The notes: generated by a model from the sequence alone, not told the origin. Counted from the stretch's first letter, positions 8,181 through 17,991 are shown. The stretch is DNA of 64,000 nucleotides from Mariprofundus ferrinatatus (GCF_002795825.1 NZ_CP018800.1:1550001-1614000), one strand, 5' to 3'. Translations and numbers: made by a program.

Positions 8181-11100
8181 TCCTGCTCAACCCCTTCGAG
8201 CAGCAGCAGTGCGGCGTCGAAATCGTAACCGTCGAGATACTTTTTCATGCGCGGAAGTTTCGCAGCAATGGCTGTATTGGCCAGCACAGCCTCAAGCTCA
8301 CCAAGCAGATCCACCGCATCACCGTTATAATCCTCAAGCATAGCACGCATGCGTGCGAGTACGGCATCGGCCTGCTCACGGTCAAACTCACCACTGAGCT
8401 CGGCCTCAACGGCCTCCTCCTGACCTTCGGGAAACTCCGGCTCGATCTCCGCCTGCTCTCCCCCGATCCCGCTACTTATTGATGTAATGACCTCTGCCAT
8501 ACTTTTTTCAACACTGGAATAATCATCTTCTGCTATCGTGCCACCATCCTGAAGCAGCCCCTCCAGACGAGCTGCCTCAGCATGTAACGTTTTAGCACCG
8601 ATATTACCCGCCACACCCTTGAGCGAATGCATCAACCGGATCGCTTTCTCACCATCACCGCCAGCCATTGCCTGTCGAAGCTCGGCAATCACATCTCCCT
8701 GACTCTCAACAAACTTGCCGAGAATGTTGCGGTAATGCTGCGGATCGCCACCTACACGCCTTAGACCATCGGCCGTATCGATACCCTCAAACTTCGGCAG
8801 GCCACCCCCTTCTATACTCTGGCTGATCCCCGATTCACCAAGCCGGAAGCTGCTGATCCACTTCTCCAGCTTGGAGTAGAGGTCTGCAGGATCAATCGGT
8901 TTGGCAATATGATCGTTCATGCCAGCCTCAAAACAGTCTCGCACATCTGAAGGCAGCACGTTGGCCGTCATGGCGATGATCGGCAAATCGGCAAACGCCG
9001 GTTCCGAGCGGATAATACGCGTTGCCTCAAGGCCATCCATGACCGGCATCTGCATATCCATCAGTACCCCATCAAAGCTGTCACTGCGTACAGCATCGAT
9101 AGCCTCCTGACCGTTATGGGCCACAAACAGGCTTACACCGGCCCGCATCAACAGCCCTTCGGCCACCATCTGGTTAATCGGGTTATCCTCGACCAGCAGT
9201 AGCCTTGCGCCATGCAGGCTCACACTCTTGCCTGCGCTCTTCTCCTGCTCCTGCGTCTGTTCACTTACATTATTGTAACCGAATACGGATACGATCGACT
9301 CCAGAATCGAGGAGGCAGTCACGGGTTTTAACAGCGTTATCGCAAACCCTGCCGCCCTGGCATCTTCATCAGAAATGCTCTGTCCGTAGTTGGCAGTCAG
9401 GATGACCGGTGGAAACGCTTTTACTCTGGCTGCCTTCTTAATCAGGCCCAGTGTTTCAAGACCCTGTGTCTCTTCCAGTGTCCAATCAACAATCATCAAA
9501 CCATATGGATCATCAGCCGCTTTAAGTTCTTTGGCTGCCTCTTTCACAGTCGAGACACACTCCGGTCGCATGCCGAAGCTTTCGATAAAGCGTGAGAGAA
9601 TGAGCTTGGATGTAGGATTATCATCGACAACCAGAGTACGTAGCCTCTGCAGTTCGTGGGGAACATCGAATGTTTGTGATTCACTCTCCTTTGCTGCCTC
9701 AAACCGGGCAGTGAAATAGAAGCTGCTACCCTTGCCTTCAACGCTGTCCAGGCCGATCTCACCGTGCATCATCTCAACCAGCTGCTTGCAGATGGCAAGA
9801 CCGAGGCCCGTACCTCCGAAGCGGCGGGTAATCGAGCTGTCGGCCTGGGTAAATGCCTGGAATAGCCTGGACTGCTGCTCCTCGGTAAGACCGATGCCGG
9901 TATCGGTCACGGTAAAACGGATCAAATGGCCGGAAACATCGGACTGCTGCAGGCGGGCACAAACGATAACCTGCCCCTCTTCGGTAAATTTAACCGCATT
10001 GTTCACCAGGTTCAGAAGCACCTGGCCAAGCCGGTGCGGATCTCCATTCAGCCGAGGCATATGCGGAGGGAAATCGATCAGGAAGTCGAGTCCCTTCTCA
10101 CTGGCGCGTACACCACCGATACTGGCGAGATTGTGCATCACCTCATCCATTTCAAAATCGATCCGATCCAGCTCCATTTTATGCGCCTCGATCTTGGAGA
10201 AATCAAGAATGTCATTGATAATGGAGAGCAGCACCTCGGATGCCTCAAGCGTTTTCGTCAGGTAGTTGCGCTGCTGTTTGTCGGTTTCACGATCTAGCGT
10301 CAGGTGGGTCAGCCCGATCACGGCATTCATCGGCGTACGGATCTCATGGCTCATATTGGCCAGGAACTCGCTTTTTGACTGCGTGGCGGCAATGGCCTTG
10401 TCACGCGCCTCGGCAAGCTCCCTGGTGCGAATCTCGACCTGCTCCTCCAGCAACAGGCTGTGATCTTCCAGCTTGGCATAGGATTCGCGAAGGCTGGCTG
10501 CCATCTCCTCCAGCGAGGATACAAGCACACCGATCTCATCATTGGTCCTTGTGCTGATATGCGGCGTGGCATCGAAATCACCATTGGCGATCTCATGGGA
10601 AAAGGCCACCAGTTGCCTAATCGGACGCGTCCACATGCCAGCCAGAAAGTAGACCAGAATCGAGCCAACGAACAGAAAAAGCAGCGCTGTCAGTGTTGCC
10701 TGCAGTACCAGGTTATTGATCTCTTCCGCGACATAGGCCTCCGACTCTTTCAGCGACTGGTTCAGCTCCTGCAGTGAAAACCCGAGACGGAGAACGCCCC
10801 ACTGCTCACCCTCTATCCGGATCGGCACGATCGATTCCATAAAGGCCAGATCACCAACGACAAAGTCGTGTTTGATGCTCCCGGTCTGACTAACTGCAAA
10901 TTCGGATGCATGCCCCCTGAGAATCTCCTGCCTGATTTCACTGCTCAGATTGGGGCCAAACGCAATTTTGGGCTGATCCTCCTGCATCAGGATCACATAT
11001 TTAAGATCATCAACATCGCGCACCAGTTCACTGACATACTGGTAGGCAAGCGACAATCGAAAGGTTGCGACAAGATCGGTCAGATGGCCGGCCATCTGCA

Positions 11101-11311
11101 CAGATGCCCTGTCCGCTTTTTTATCCATCTGTGCCTTGAGGAAAGATGTGTGAGCATCAAGCGACTTTTTCATGACTTCTTTCTGGCTGGCTACCTGCAG
11201 CACAGTCAGCAGCGATACAATTGCGACGATGGTGCCGGCCCCGGCTATCATCAGCTTCCAGCGGATGCCTTTACGCATGGAGAGATTGCTCTTCAACTCG
11301 GTTTCATTCAT
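8165..11311 (-). CDS. BarA-like hybrid sensor histidine kinase (HAMP-HisKA-HATPase-REC-REC-Hpt)
   Basis: 1048-residue inner-membrane phosphorelay kinase. Order: TM1 (about 18-42), a periplasmic sensor of about 160 residues, TM2 (about 200-226), HAMP, HisKA with phosphoacceptor H322 in NMSHEIRTPMN, HATPase, a first receiver (D609 in IVDWTLE), a second receiver (D752 in LMDMQMPVMDG), an Hpt domain with H895 in MHSLKG, and a C-terminal helical tail. All phosphorelay residues are present. The first receiver is more divergent. Start at the ATG at 11311 with AAGGA 8 bases upstream (the GTG two codons earlier is less likely). The partner regulator is not obvious; the orphan receiver at 6.7-7.0 kb is one candidate. 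Confidence 0.94.
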   Translation of the reverse strand: MNETELKSNLSMRKGIRWKLMIAGAGTIVAIVSLLTVLQVASQKEVMKKSLDAHTSFLKAQMDKKADRASVQMAGHLTDLVATFRLSLAYQYVSELVRDVDDLKYVILMQEDQPKIAFGPNLSSEIRQEILRGHASEFAVSQTGSIKHDFVVGDLAFMESIVPIRIEGEQWGVLRLGFSLQELNQSLKESEAYVAEEINNLVLQATLTALLFLFVGSILVYFLAGMWTRPIRQLVAFSHEIANGDFDATPHISTRTNDEIGVLVSSLEEMAASLRESYAKLEDHSLLLEEQVEIRTRELAEARDKAIAATQSKSEFLANMSHEIRTPMNAVIGLTHLTLDRETDKQQRNYLTKTLEASEVLLSIINDILDFSKIEAHKMELDRIDFEMDEVMHNLASIGGVRASEKGLDFLIDFPPHMPRLNGDPHRLGQVLLNLVNNAVKFTEEGQVIVCARLQQSDVSGHLIRFTVTDTGIGLTEEQQSRLFQAFTQADSSITRRFGGTGLGLAICKQLVEMMHGEIGLDSVEGKGSSFYFTARFEAAKESESQTFDVPHELQRLRTLVVDDNPTSKLILSRFIESFGMRPECVSTVKEAAKELKAADDPYGLMIVDWTLEETQGLETLGLIKKAARVKAFPPVILTANYGQSISDEDARAAGFAITLLKPVTASSILESIVSVFGYNNVSEQTQEQEKSAGKSVSLHGARLLLVEDNPINQMVAEGLLMRAGVSLFVAHNGQEAIDAVRSDSFDGVLMDMQMPVMDGLEATRIIRSEPAFADLPIIAMTANVLPSDVRDCFEAGMNDHIAKPIDPADLYSKLEKWISSFRLGESGISQSIEGGGLPKFEGIDTADGLRRVGGDPQHYRNILGKFVESQGDVIAELRQAMAGGDGEKAIRLMHSLKGVAGNIGAKTLHAEAARLEGLLQDGGTIAEDDYSSVEKSMAEVITSISSGIGGEQAEIEPEFPEGQEEAVEAELSGEFDREQADAVLARMRAMLEDYNGDAVDLLGELEAVLANTAIAAKLPRMKKYLDGYDFDAALLLLEGVEQDVRKA

Positions 11312-11434
11312 CGACACAATCCTTATACGACTTGACCACCATTGCCGGCAATGCAGGTCTGAATCTCATCCAATGCTATGGCAGACGTCACAAACAAGCT
11401 AGGCTGCAACATACGATCAGGTTAGCATTGCCCC

Positions 11435-12376
11435 ATGTCAAATACACCTGATCTTTCCGTCTCCTTTGCCGGCCTTACGCTTCAGACTCCGCTCGTCCTG
11501 CTTTCTGGCTGTGTTGGCTTCGGAGAAGAGTACACCCGTGTCGAGGGCTGGGACAATCGTGACATCGGCGCCGTCATCCTCAAGGGAACCACGGTGGAGC
11601 CGCGCATGGGAAATGCACCACACCGCGTTTACGAGACCCCGTCCGGCATGCTAAATGCGATCGGGCTACAGAATCCGGGTGCCCGTTACGTGGTGGAGCA
11701 TATTCTTCCCGGACTGCCACATCACGAAACCCAGTTCTGGGCCAATGCAAACGGCACTTCACCCGAAGAGTATGCCGAGGTGGCACGCATTTTTGATGAT
11801 TCACCGGTCACGGCAATCGAGATCAATATCTCCTGCCCCAACGTTAAGGCGGGGGGTGTCCATTTCGGCAACGATCCCTGCATGGCAGCCCGTGTCGTTG
11901 AGGCGATGCGCCCGATGACAAAGAAGCCTCTGATCACCAAACTCTCACCCAACAGTGCCGATATCGCTGAAACCGCACGGCTGGTCATTGAGGCGGGCAG
12001 TGACGGACTCTCTGTGATCAATACGCTGGTCGGCATGGCGGTGGATATCGAGAAACGCAAACCGGTCATCGACAATATCTCCGGCGGTCTCTCGGGACCC
12101 GCTATCAAGCCGGTGGCTCTCTGGAAGATTCACCAGACACGCGCCATTGCAGCAAAACAGAGCATCCCTATTCTCGGCCAGGGAGGCATTACCTGTGCCA
12201 GGGATGCCATTGAATTTGCAGTTGTAGGCTCTGATGCCATCGGCATCGGCACCGGACTCTTCTACGATCCCCTGATGTGCGGAAAATTGCTTGATGGCCT
12301 CTCCGAATACCTGCAGCGCCACGGCCTTGCCTCCTATTCAGAGCTTGTAGGAAGCCTTGTTACTAAAAACGGTTAA
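11435..12376 (+). CDS. pyrD: Dihydroorotate dehydrogenase, class 1B type
   Basis: Oxidises dihydroorotate to orotate in pyrimidine synthesis. The 313-residue FMN TIM-barrel has the class 1 catalytic cysteine, C134 in INISCPNVK, instead of the serine of class 2 enzymes. It also has the phosphate/FMN-binding ends VINTLVGM and GQGGI. Class 1B enzymes normally work with the iron-sulfur/FAD subunit PyrK, which is not in this window. Divergent from the histidine kinase gene. Its last 20 bases overlap the start of the downstream nuclease gene. Confidence 0.93.
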   Translation: MSNTPDLSVSFAGLTLQTPLVLLSGCVGFGEEYTRVEGWDNRDIGAVILKGTTVEPRMGNAPHRVYETPSGMLNAIGLQNPGARYVVEHILPGLPHHETQFWANANGTSPEEYAEVARIFDDSPVTAIEINISCPNVKAGGVHFGNDPCMAARVVEAMRPMTKKPLITKLSPNSADIAETARLVIEAGSDGLSVINTLVGMAVDIEKRKPVIDNISGGLSGPAIKPVALWKIHQTRAIAAKQSIPILGQGGITCARDAIEFAVVGSDAIGIGTGLFYDPLMCGKLLDGLSEYLQRHGLASYSELVGSLVTKNG

Positions 12377-13100
12377 CACGCTTGTCGCGCTGCTGCTATT
12401 CGCAGCAGGCAGCGCGCATGCCGGCACCCTCTCGGTTGTCAGTCAGTCACGATGGGTGGAGGTCGACAAAGTATTCGACGGCGACACCTTCCGCACCACA
12501 ACTGGTGAAAAAATTCGCCTGCTCGGCATCAACACCCCCGAAGTGGCCCACAACGAAGAGCCCGGACAGCCACTCGGTGGCGAGGCAAAACGACTTCTTG
12601 AACAGCTGATATCCGGCAAAACGGTTCGTCTTAAAACCGATCGGGACATGAAAGACAGTTATGATCGCACCCTGGCCCAGATTTACTTGCGAAATGGCAT
12701 CTGGATAAACGAACAGCTTCTGCGCAGTGGCATGGCCCACGTTTACACCTTCGCTCCAAATTTCAGGTGGAGTGAAAGGCTTCTGAAAGCGGAAGCAGAG
12801 GCACGCAATGCCAGACGCGGCATCTGGAAAACCGACACCTTCGCTGTTCTTGATGCCGACAATGTCACAGACAGGCATATCGGCCAGTTCCACCTGATTC
12901 GCGGTGAAGCCAAAACGGTAGAGAAGTGGCGGTTTCAGCTTGGAAAGCTGACCGTCACAGTGCCGCGAAGCAGCAGAAAGTGGTTCAGGGCATCGAGTAT
13001 TGTGGAGCAGGGACAACTCGTCATGGTGCGGGGAAAAATACGCACTTCATCTAATGGCGGACTATTTCTAGCTTTGCACTCCCCCTACGATCTGGAATAG
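12357..13100 (+). CDS. Secreted thermonuclease-family protein (SNase domain)
   Basis: 247-residue exported nuclease. Signal peptide of about 22 residues ending GSAHA, then a staphylococcal-nuclease-like domain with the calcium/catalytic residues in place: D41 and D43 (VFDGDT), R54 and E62 (IRLLGINTPE), and a later Arg in YDRTLAQIYL. A further C-terminal region (about 170-247) is OB-like and of unknown role. The start is a TTG inside the end of pyrD, with AGGAA 4 bases upstream, so translation is probably coupled to pyrD termination. It should cleave DNA/RNA in the periplasm or outside the cell. Confidence 0.85.
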   Translation: MLLKTVNTLVALLLFAAGSAHAGTLSVVSQSRWVEVDKVFDGDTFRTTTGEKIRLLGINTPEVAHNEEPGQPLGGEAKRLLEQLISGKTVRLKTDRDMKDSYDRTLAQIYLRNGIWINEQLLRSGMAHVYTFAPNFRWSERLLKAEAEARNARRGIWKTDTFAVLDADNVTDRHIGQFHLIRGEAKTVEKWRFQLGKLTVTVPRSSRKWFRASSIVEQGQLVMVRGKIRTSSNGGLFLALHSPYDLE

Positions 13101-13150
13101 TATGACTCAACCCAGCCCCGTTCACGCATGAAATATCAGGAGGCCTAAAG

Positions 13151-14605
13151 ATGAAATTCAACCACATCGTCCTGACAGTTCTGATATGCCTGCTCTCTGC
13201 CTGTGCAACCAATCCAGCCACAGGCCAGCAGGACTTCGTCATGATGACGGAGGAGGAGGAACTGGCCATCGGTAAACAGGTGTTTGCCGAGATGAGAAAA
13301 AACATGGTCCTGCTTCCTGATTCCGATCCGCTGGCCAGGTATGTCGACTCGGTCGGACAGAGAGTTGCCGCCACGGCAGATCGCAAGGATCTCTTTTTCC
13401 GCTTCCATGTCGTTGATGACGACACCATTAATGCATTCGCGCTGCCCGGCGGTTATATCTTCATCCATCGTGGGCTGATCAACCACATGAACAATGAAGC
13501 GGAACTGGCTGCCGTGCTGGGGCATGAGGCGGGCCATGTCACCGCCCGCCACTCGGTGCAGCAGATTTCCAAGGCTCGCGCCTATCAGACAGGCATGATG
13601 ATCACCTCAATCTTTGTTCCGATTCCGCAAGCTGCCGGAATGGTCAGTGATCTGATGGCCACTGCCATCTTGCAGGGATATGGCCGAGATGCCGAACTGC
13701 AATCCGATGAGCTGTCGATCCGTTACCTGACCAGGGCCGGTTACGATCCGAAAGCGACGATCGGCATTCTGAAAACATTGAAACGGCTGGATGATATCGA
13801 CACCAAAGAGAGGACCGATGCAGGCGAAAAGGTCGAGAAATATCACGGCGCATTCGCTTCGCACCCTGAAACATCCCAGCGTATTGAAGAGGCTATCGCC
13901 AATGCTTCCGCACTGCAGGGTCGCACCGGCATGGTCAACAGGGAAGCACTGCTGGCCGCAGTCGATGGGTATGCCTATGGCGACAGTGCCGAACAGGGTG
14001 CGGTAGTCGGGCGCCGCTTCCTGCATCCGGAGCTGGGCATTCAGCTTGCCTTTCCAAAGGATTGGGTGATCACCAACTCTCCCATGGCACTGACAGCCCG
14101 TATCCGGCAGAAGGATGTCTATTTTATGCTCACCATGAATGAGATGCAGAAGCGGCTGACGGCTGAAGAGATTGTGAAAAGAATGTTCACCGACAGACAT
14201 ATCCTCAAGCTTGAGAAGGGTGTTCGAAGCGGTATGCCATATGCGCACGGGCAGGTTCGTCAGTCTGCTCCCAAGGTCAGTCAGGCCATGATTGATGCAC
14301 ATGTCTTTATTGACGGCAGAAAGGCTTACATGCTTTCGATGTGGAGCGATCGCGATCAGTTTAACAACTATGTCGACCAGTTCAGTCAGATTGCCAACAG
14401 TTTCCGCCGCTACGACAAAGTCAAAGACGGGGATATTCCGAAGATTACAATTTACAAGTGGAAGGCAGGCGATTCATGGCAAAGTCTGGCAGCACAGCGA
14501 AACAATCTGCTCGGCCGCTTTACCGCTGAAAAGCTGGCTGCGCTCAATGGCTTGGGCGTAGATGAAAAACCGGCTCCGGGCACCCTGATCAAGAGTGTAA
14601 AATAG
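13151..14605 (+). CDS. Lipoprotein M48-family metalloprotease (BepA/YfgC-like N-terminus)
   Basis: 484-residue periplasmic, membrane-anchored zinc protease. Signal peptide with lipobox LLSAC (lipidated Cys 17), M48 catalytic domain with HEAGH at 125-129 and a downstream glutamate in QSDELS as third ligand, then a C-terminal extension replacing the BepA TPR domain. The last 45 residues (YKWKAGDSWQSLA...) look like a LysM-type repeat that could bind peptidoglycan. Such enzymes degrade misassembled outer-membrane proteins; that role is inferred from the family. AGGAGG lies 7 bases before the ATG. Its stop is 9 bases from the convergent hydrolase stop. Confidence 0.9.
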   Translation: MKFNHIVLTVLICLLSACATNPATGQQDFVMMTEEEELAIGKQVFAEMRKNMVLLPDSDPLARYVDSVGQRVAATADRKDLFFRFHVVDDDTINAFALPGGYIFIHRGLINHMNNEAELAAVLGHEAGHVTARHSVQQISKARAYQTGMMITSIFVPIPQAAGMVSDLMATAILQGYGRDAELQSDELSIRYLTRAGYDPKATIGILKTLKRLDDIDTKERTDAGEKVEKYHGAFASHPETSQRIEEAIANASALQGRTGMVNREALLAAVDGYAYGDSAEQGAVVGRRFLHPELGIQLAFPKDWVITNSPMALTARIRQKDVYFMLTMNEMQKRLTAEEIVKRMFTDRHILKLEKGVRSGMPYAHGQVRQSAPKVSQAMIDAHVFIDGRKAYMLSMWSDRDQFNNYVDQFSQIANSFRRYDKVKDGDIPKITIYKWKAGDSWQSLAAQRNNLLGRFTAEKLAALNGLGVDEKPAPGTLIKSVK

Positions 14606-14614
14606 GAGAGAGGT

Positions 14615-15244
14615 CTAATGATTGCCGAAGGCATCCTTGAGCAGCGCTTCGGTCATCTGCGGCATGTGGTTCGGAAAAAAGTGTCCCGCCCCTTCAATGG
14701 CATAAAAGTGGATGTGCGGTTTACCCCTTACACTGGTCCTGACCCGTTCAAACGGGACGATCTCGTCATCGGTTCCTGAAATCACCGTTACCGGGCGCGT
14801 CTCACCCCGCATAAATGCGAATGACCAGTAGTTTACTGCCGGTGCAACGGCAAACATATGGCATACGCGGCTATCCGTTCTCGCCGCCTGAAGCCCTGCA
14901 TAACATCCAAACGAAAAACCGGCCAGCCAGAGGGCTTCATCAGGATGCATCTGAGATATCCACTCAAGTGCCGCCCTGGCATCATCAGCTTCACCACGAC
15001 CCTCGTCCCACGCTCCTTCAGACTCCTCGACACCGCGGAAATTGAAACGCAGCACGGAGCACCCCTGCCCCTCAAAGGCGCGGGCCATCCAGTAGACAAC
15101 CTTGTTGCGCATTGTGCCGCCAAATTGCGGATGCGGGTGGCAGACCACGACCGCTGGCTTCCCCTCTTCTCCAGGATGATAAAGTGCCTGCAGACCCCCG
15201 ACAGGTCCGGGGATCGTGATTTTTCTATGCTGGTGCGAACTCAC
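14615..15244 (-). CDS. Alpha/beta hydrolase (serine hydrolase, CHPHPxxGG type)
   Basis: 209-residue cytosolic alpha/beta hydrolase. The oxyanion segment CHPHPQFGGTMRNK, the nucleophile elbow GFSFG, the acid in SGTDDEIVP and the histidine in GAGHFF are all visible, so a full catalytic triad is present. Substrate unknown; this subfamily is common in proteobacteria. It starts with GTG, which overlaps the stop of the upstream ArsC-like gene by 4 bases (GTGA), indicating translational coupling in a two-gene operon. Confidence 0.88.
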   Translation of the reverse strand: MSSHQHRKITIPGPVGGLQALYHPGEEGKPAVVVCHPHPQFGGTMRNKVVYWMARAFEGQGCSVLRFNFRGVEESEGAWDEGRGEADDARAALEWISQMHPDEALWLAGFSFGCYAGLQAARTDSRVCHMFAVAPAVNYWSFAFMRGETRPVTVISGTDDEIVPFERVRTSVRGKPHIHFYAIEGAGHFFPNHMPQMTEALLKDAFGNH

Positions 15245-15585
15245 TGAAAGATTTCACTATAGCGCTGCTCAGAGAAGCCCACCTCTATTCGTTTACCAAC
15301 AACAAGAACAGGTCGTTTGATCATTGAGGGAAACTCCTGCATCAACGCGACTGCACGCACCTCATCGAGATCAGCTTTAGCTGCATCCGGCAGCTTACGC
15401 CAGGTAAGTCCGCGCCGGTTAAGCAGTGGCTCCCAGCCCACCCTCTCCACCCATCCAGAAAGCCGGGCAGCATCCACCCCCTCCTTTTTATAATCATGGA
15501 AGGTGTAATCGACAGCATGCTCATGCAGCCATTTGCGCGCCTTTTTCATGCTATCGCAATTGGGAATGCCGTAGAGGTTAATCAT
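15241..15585 (-). CDS. ArsC/Spx-family reductase-like protein (YffB type)
   Basis: 114-residue thioredoxin-fold protein of the ArsC superfamily, closest in layout to YffB. It opens with YGIPNCDSMKKARKWL, which retains the N-terminal CX-type cysteine near residue 10, and later has RPVLV. It lacks the extra cysteines of plasmid arsenate reductases, so a general thiol/glutathione-dependent role is more likely than arsenate reduction. First gene of a two-gene operon with the hydrolase (4-bp overlap). Confidence 0.87.
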   Translation of the reverse strand: MINLYGIPNCDSMKKARKWLHEHAVDYTFHDYKKEGVDAARLSGWVERVGWEPLLNRRGLTWRKLPDAAKADLDEVRAVALMQEFPSMIKRPVLVVGKRIEVGFSEQRYSEIFQ

Positions 15586-15613
15586 CTATACTCCTTGATA
15601 ATGAGGGGAAGTT

Positions 15614-16210
15614 TCAGTCCGTCTGTTCGCGGATAAAGGCAAAGAATTCGATGGAGCCTTCGCTGTTTAGCGGCGTGACCACCATCTCGACATTAAACTC
15701 GAAACCGTCGCGATGCAGTGCCTGAGTCCGCATCGGCTTATAAAGCCAGGAACCGATATTATTCTCCAGATACTGGCGCATGCCACGCCGATGCTCTTCA
15801 CGCATACGCTCCGGAATTATGGTCTCAAGCGGTTTGCCGATAATCTTTTGACGTGGCCAGCCGAACAGAATTTCGGCACTGCGGTTCCACTCAATGATAT
15901 TCCCACCTTCATCAGCGCTGACATAGGCATCGTAGCTGCGGTCGATAATTTCCTGCAACCGCTCGCTCTTCTTCTGCAACCGCGTCTGGAGGGATTTTTG
16001 CCGGCCAAATGCGCGCTGTGCGAAAAAGCCGAAGCCGATCAGGGTTGAGGAAATCATCAAGCGCATCCAGGTTTCATTGGCATCGCCACTGAGCAGGTTT
16101 TCCAGAAAACTCTCATCGCCATAGACAATAACATGCAGCAGTGCCTCAGCGGGCCAGAACAGCACCGCCAATATAACTCCCAATCCGCTAAAGCCAATCC
16201 GTTGCAGCAT
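15614..16210 (-). CDS. Membrane-anchored PAS-domain protein without output domain
   Basis: 198-residue protein with two hydrophobic N-terminal helices (about 5-25 and 50-67), a short coiled segment, and one PAS domain (about 80-198) containing the typical WNRSAEILFGW and IPERMREEHRRGM motifs. No kinase, cyclase or methyl-accepting domain follows, so it must signal through a partner or act as a sensor subunit. Start set at the ATG at 16210 with GGAGG upstream; the TTG four codons earlier is inside the ribosome-binding site. It lies 28 bases downstream of nothing on its strand, and is followed closely by the ArsC-like gene. Confidence 0.82.
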   Translation of the reverse strand: MLQRIGFSGLGVILAVLFWPAEALLHVIVYGDESFLENLLSGDANETWMRLMISSTLIGFGFFAQRAFGRQKSLQTRLQKKSERLQEIIDRSYDAYVSADEGGNIIEWNRSAEILFGWPRQKIIGKPLETIIPERMREEHRRGMRQYLENNIGSWLYKPMRTQALHRDGFEFNVEMVVTPLNSEGSIEFFAFIREQTD

Positions 16211-16280
16211 CAATCCTCCCAATCAGGCAACATGCCTGACCGCGCCTTCCATGGCCCGGGTCGGATAATATGAACCTCTG

Positions 16281-17096
16281 TTAATCCTCATGCAACGCAA
16301 ACTGTGAGAAGAGCTGTGCAGTTGTCTCATCCTGATCCAGATAGAGCGTGCACAGATGCATGTCGAGAGCATTCCCTATATCCCCGGTCAGAATGGTGTC
16401 AAAGCCAGAGCCGCCAATCAAGCGCAAGCGGGTTGTGAGAAAGAGGTAATCGACTGCCCTGTCGGCAAGCAGGGTGCGGTGCACTTTAGGGCCTGCGATC
16501 ATGTAGGCGCTGCGATAACCAAGCCCTGATAGCGCGGCTTTCAACTCTGTGCCTGATACCTCGGCACTCTCCATAACAATCACTTCGGCCCCTGCCTCTT
16601 CCAGCGGGACAACTTTCGAGCCATCGGCATCTATGCCGGTGAAGATCAGAATCCGTCGTCCGGCCAATGTTTCCAGCGAAGCTACAGGAATATCAAGGCT
16701 ATTAGAGAGAATAGCCACAGCGGGCTGAGGTTTGAGCCCGTTCTGCTCTCGCCATTGCACAAGATCGGCATACTCAGGCTCCTGCCCCACCGGCAGCAGA
16801 TCCTGAGCTTTGCCCTGATCCAGCTGCCTGAAATAGCGGGCTGAGGTAATCATGACATCGCACTGTGCAGCCAGCTCCTGATAGAGGCGCCAGTCGCGTT
16901 TGTTGATGATGGCTGAGGGAACCTCGGTGTCGTGCTCGTGATCGAGTGTCAGTGAAATGCGTCCATCCAGACTGGCGATGTAGTTCGAGTAGATCAGCAG
17001 ATCTCCGTCGGCAGCCTGCCTGTGCAGGTTCAATCCGAGGTAAAGCCCCTTCAGGTCGCACATCCGCTGCCCTGGGTACAGCTGCAACAGGCTCAC
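16281..17096 (-). CDS. RibD C-terminal-domain-like reductase (dihydrofolate reductase fold)
   Basis: 271-residue soluble protein of the RibD_C family. Motifs: YSNYIASLDGRI near the N-terminus, TSARYFRQL, and GPKVHRTLL followed by the family C-terminal strand with LRLIGG. The deaminase domain of true RibD is absent, so it is an NADPH-dependent reductase-like paralogue of unknown substrate. I place the start at a GTG at 17096, preceded by GGAG with a 7-base gap; the frame remains open to an ATG at 17171, which would add 25 residues with no ribosome site. Divergent from the YjbQ gene. Confidence 0.78.
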   Translation of the reverse strand: MSLLQLYPGQRMCDLKGLYLGLNLHRQAADGDLLIYSNYIASLDGRISLTLDHEHDTEVPSAIINKRDWRLYQELAAQCDVMITSARYFRQLDQGKAQDLLPVGQEPEYADLVQWREQNGLKPQPAVAILSNSLDIPVASLETLAGRRILIFTGIDADGSKVVPLEEAGAEVIVMESAEVSGTELKAALSGLGYRSAYMIAGPKVHRTLLADRAVDYLFLTTRLRLIGGSGFDTILTGDIGNALDMHLCTLYLDQDETTAQLFSQFALHED

Positions 17097-17137
17097 TCGG
17101 ATACTCCGCGGCGGGATATAATCGTGGCATTCATAAA

Positions 17138-17164
17138 ATGACACTCTCCATATTGGACTATAAT
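17138..17164 (+). promoter_or_regulatory. Possible promoter for the yjbQ-ykvA pair
   Basis: A perfect TATAAT (17159-17164) lies 35 bases before the yjbQ start, with ATGACA (17138-17143, five of six) upstream at a short 15-bp spacing. A second TATAAT occurs at 17117-17122. The short spacer lowers confidence. Confidence 0.4.
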
Positions 17165-17198
17165 ATGGCAAAGGAAGAAACTTGTTTCAGGAGAAGGC

Positions 17199-17612
17199 AT
17201 GCGCTCTACGATTCAGATCTCCAGCGATCGCCGTGAGCAGCTGGTTGATATCACACATCAGGTTGAGGCCATGGTGCACGAATCAGGCATCAAAAACGGT
17301 ATCGTTACCGTCTATGCACAGGGAGCAACCTGCGCCATAATGATTCAGGAGAACTGGGATGAGAGTGTGCAGGGTGATGTGGTTCACCTGCTGCAGAAAC
17401 TGATCCCCAGGGGGATCTGGCTGCACGATCAGCAGGATGGCAACGGCGACTCGCACCTCAAGGCGGGGCTTGTCGGCCCCTCGGAAACCATTCCGCTGAT
17501 CGATGGGCGTCTTGGCCTGTCGCGCTGGCAGAATATCTTCTTCTGCGAGTTTGATGGTCCCCGTAAGAGCCGCTCGATTGTCTGCACCATTATCGAAGAT
17601 GGAGAGGCGTAA
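17199..17612 (+). CDS. YjbQ family protein (UPF0047)
   Basis: 137-residue soluble protein of the YjbQ/UPF0047 family. The signature [20 protein letters not shown]-like block is present (about residues 88-107), with the conserved histidine and the [10 protein letters not shown] that follows. Family members form a small trimer with a putative active site and can weakly substitute for thiamine phosphate synthase in E. coli; the true substrate is not settled. AGGAG lies 5 bases before the ATG. The stop lies inside the start of the YkvA-domain gene. Confidence 0.88.
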   Translation: MRSTIQISSDRREQLVDITHQVEAMVHESGIKNGIVTVYAQGATCAIMIQENWDESVQGDVVHLLQKLIPRGIWLHDQQDGNGDSHLKAGLVGPSETIPLIDGRLGLSRWQNIFFCEFDGPRKSRSIVCTIIEDGEA

Positions 17613-17991
17613 TATAAGAGCCCGGCTGCGGGCATGGGCTGGCGAACTCAAAACCAACCTGCAGGCACTCTATCTTGCTGCCCGACATCCTGAAACACCA
17701 TGGCTGGCCGGCATGATTGCCGCCGCGGTTGTCGCCTATGCACTCTCACCCATTGATCTGATTCCAGATTTCATCCCGGTGATCGGTTACCTTGATGACC
17801 TGCTGCTGGTATCTGCCGGCATCTGGCTCGCCATATACCTGATCCCAGACCATGTCTGGAAAGCGTGTCGTGATGAGGCGATCCGTAATCCGATACGGCT
17901 GCCAAAAAACAGGAGCGCGGCAGTTTTCGTGGTTCTTTTCTGGATACTGCTACTCGCCCTCTTGCTGTCACTCCTGCTGCACTCCGAATAA
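17599..17991 (+). CDS. YkvA/DUF1232 membrane protein
   Basis: 130-residue inner-membrane protein. The DUF1232 core is clear: a first helix beginning near residue 36, the signature [21 protein letters not shown], then further hydrophobic segments and a terminal helix. Function of the family is unknown. I start it at the ATG at 17599, which overlaps the end of yjbQ by 14 bases; longer in-frame starts would lie deep in yjbQ. Likely cotranscribed and translationally coupled with yjbQ. Confidence 0.82.
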   Translation: MERRNIRARLRAWAGELKTNLQALYLAARHPETPWLAGMIAAAVVAYALSPIDLIPDFIPVIGYLDDLLLVSAGIWLAIYLIPDHVWKACRDEAIRNPIRLPKNRSAAVFVVLFWILLLALLLSLLLHSE

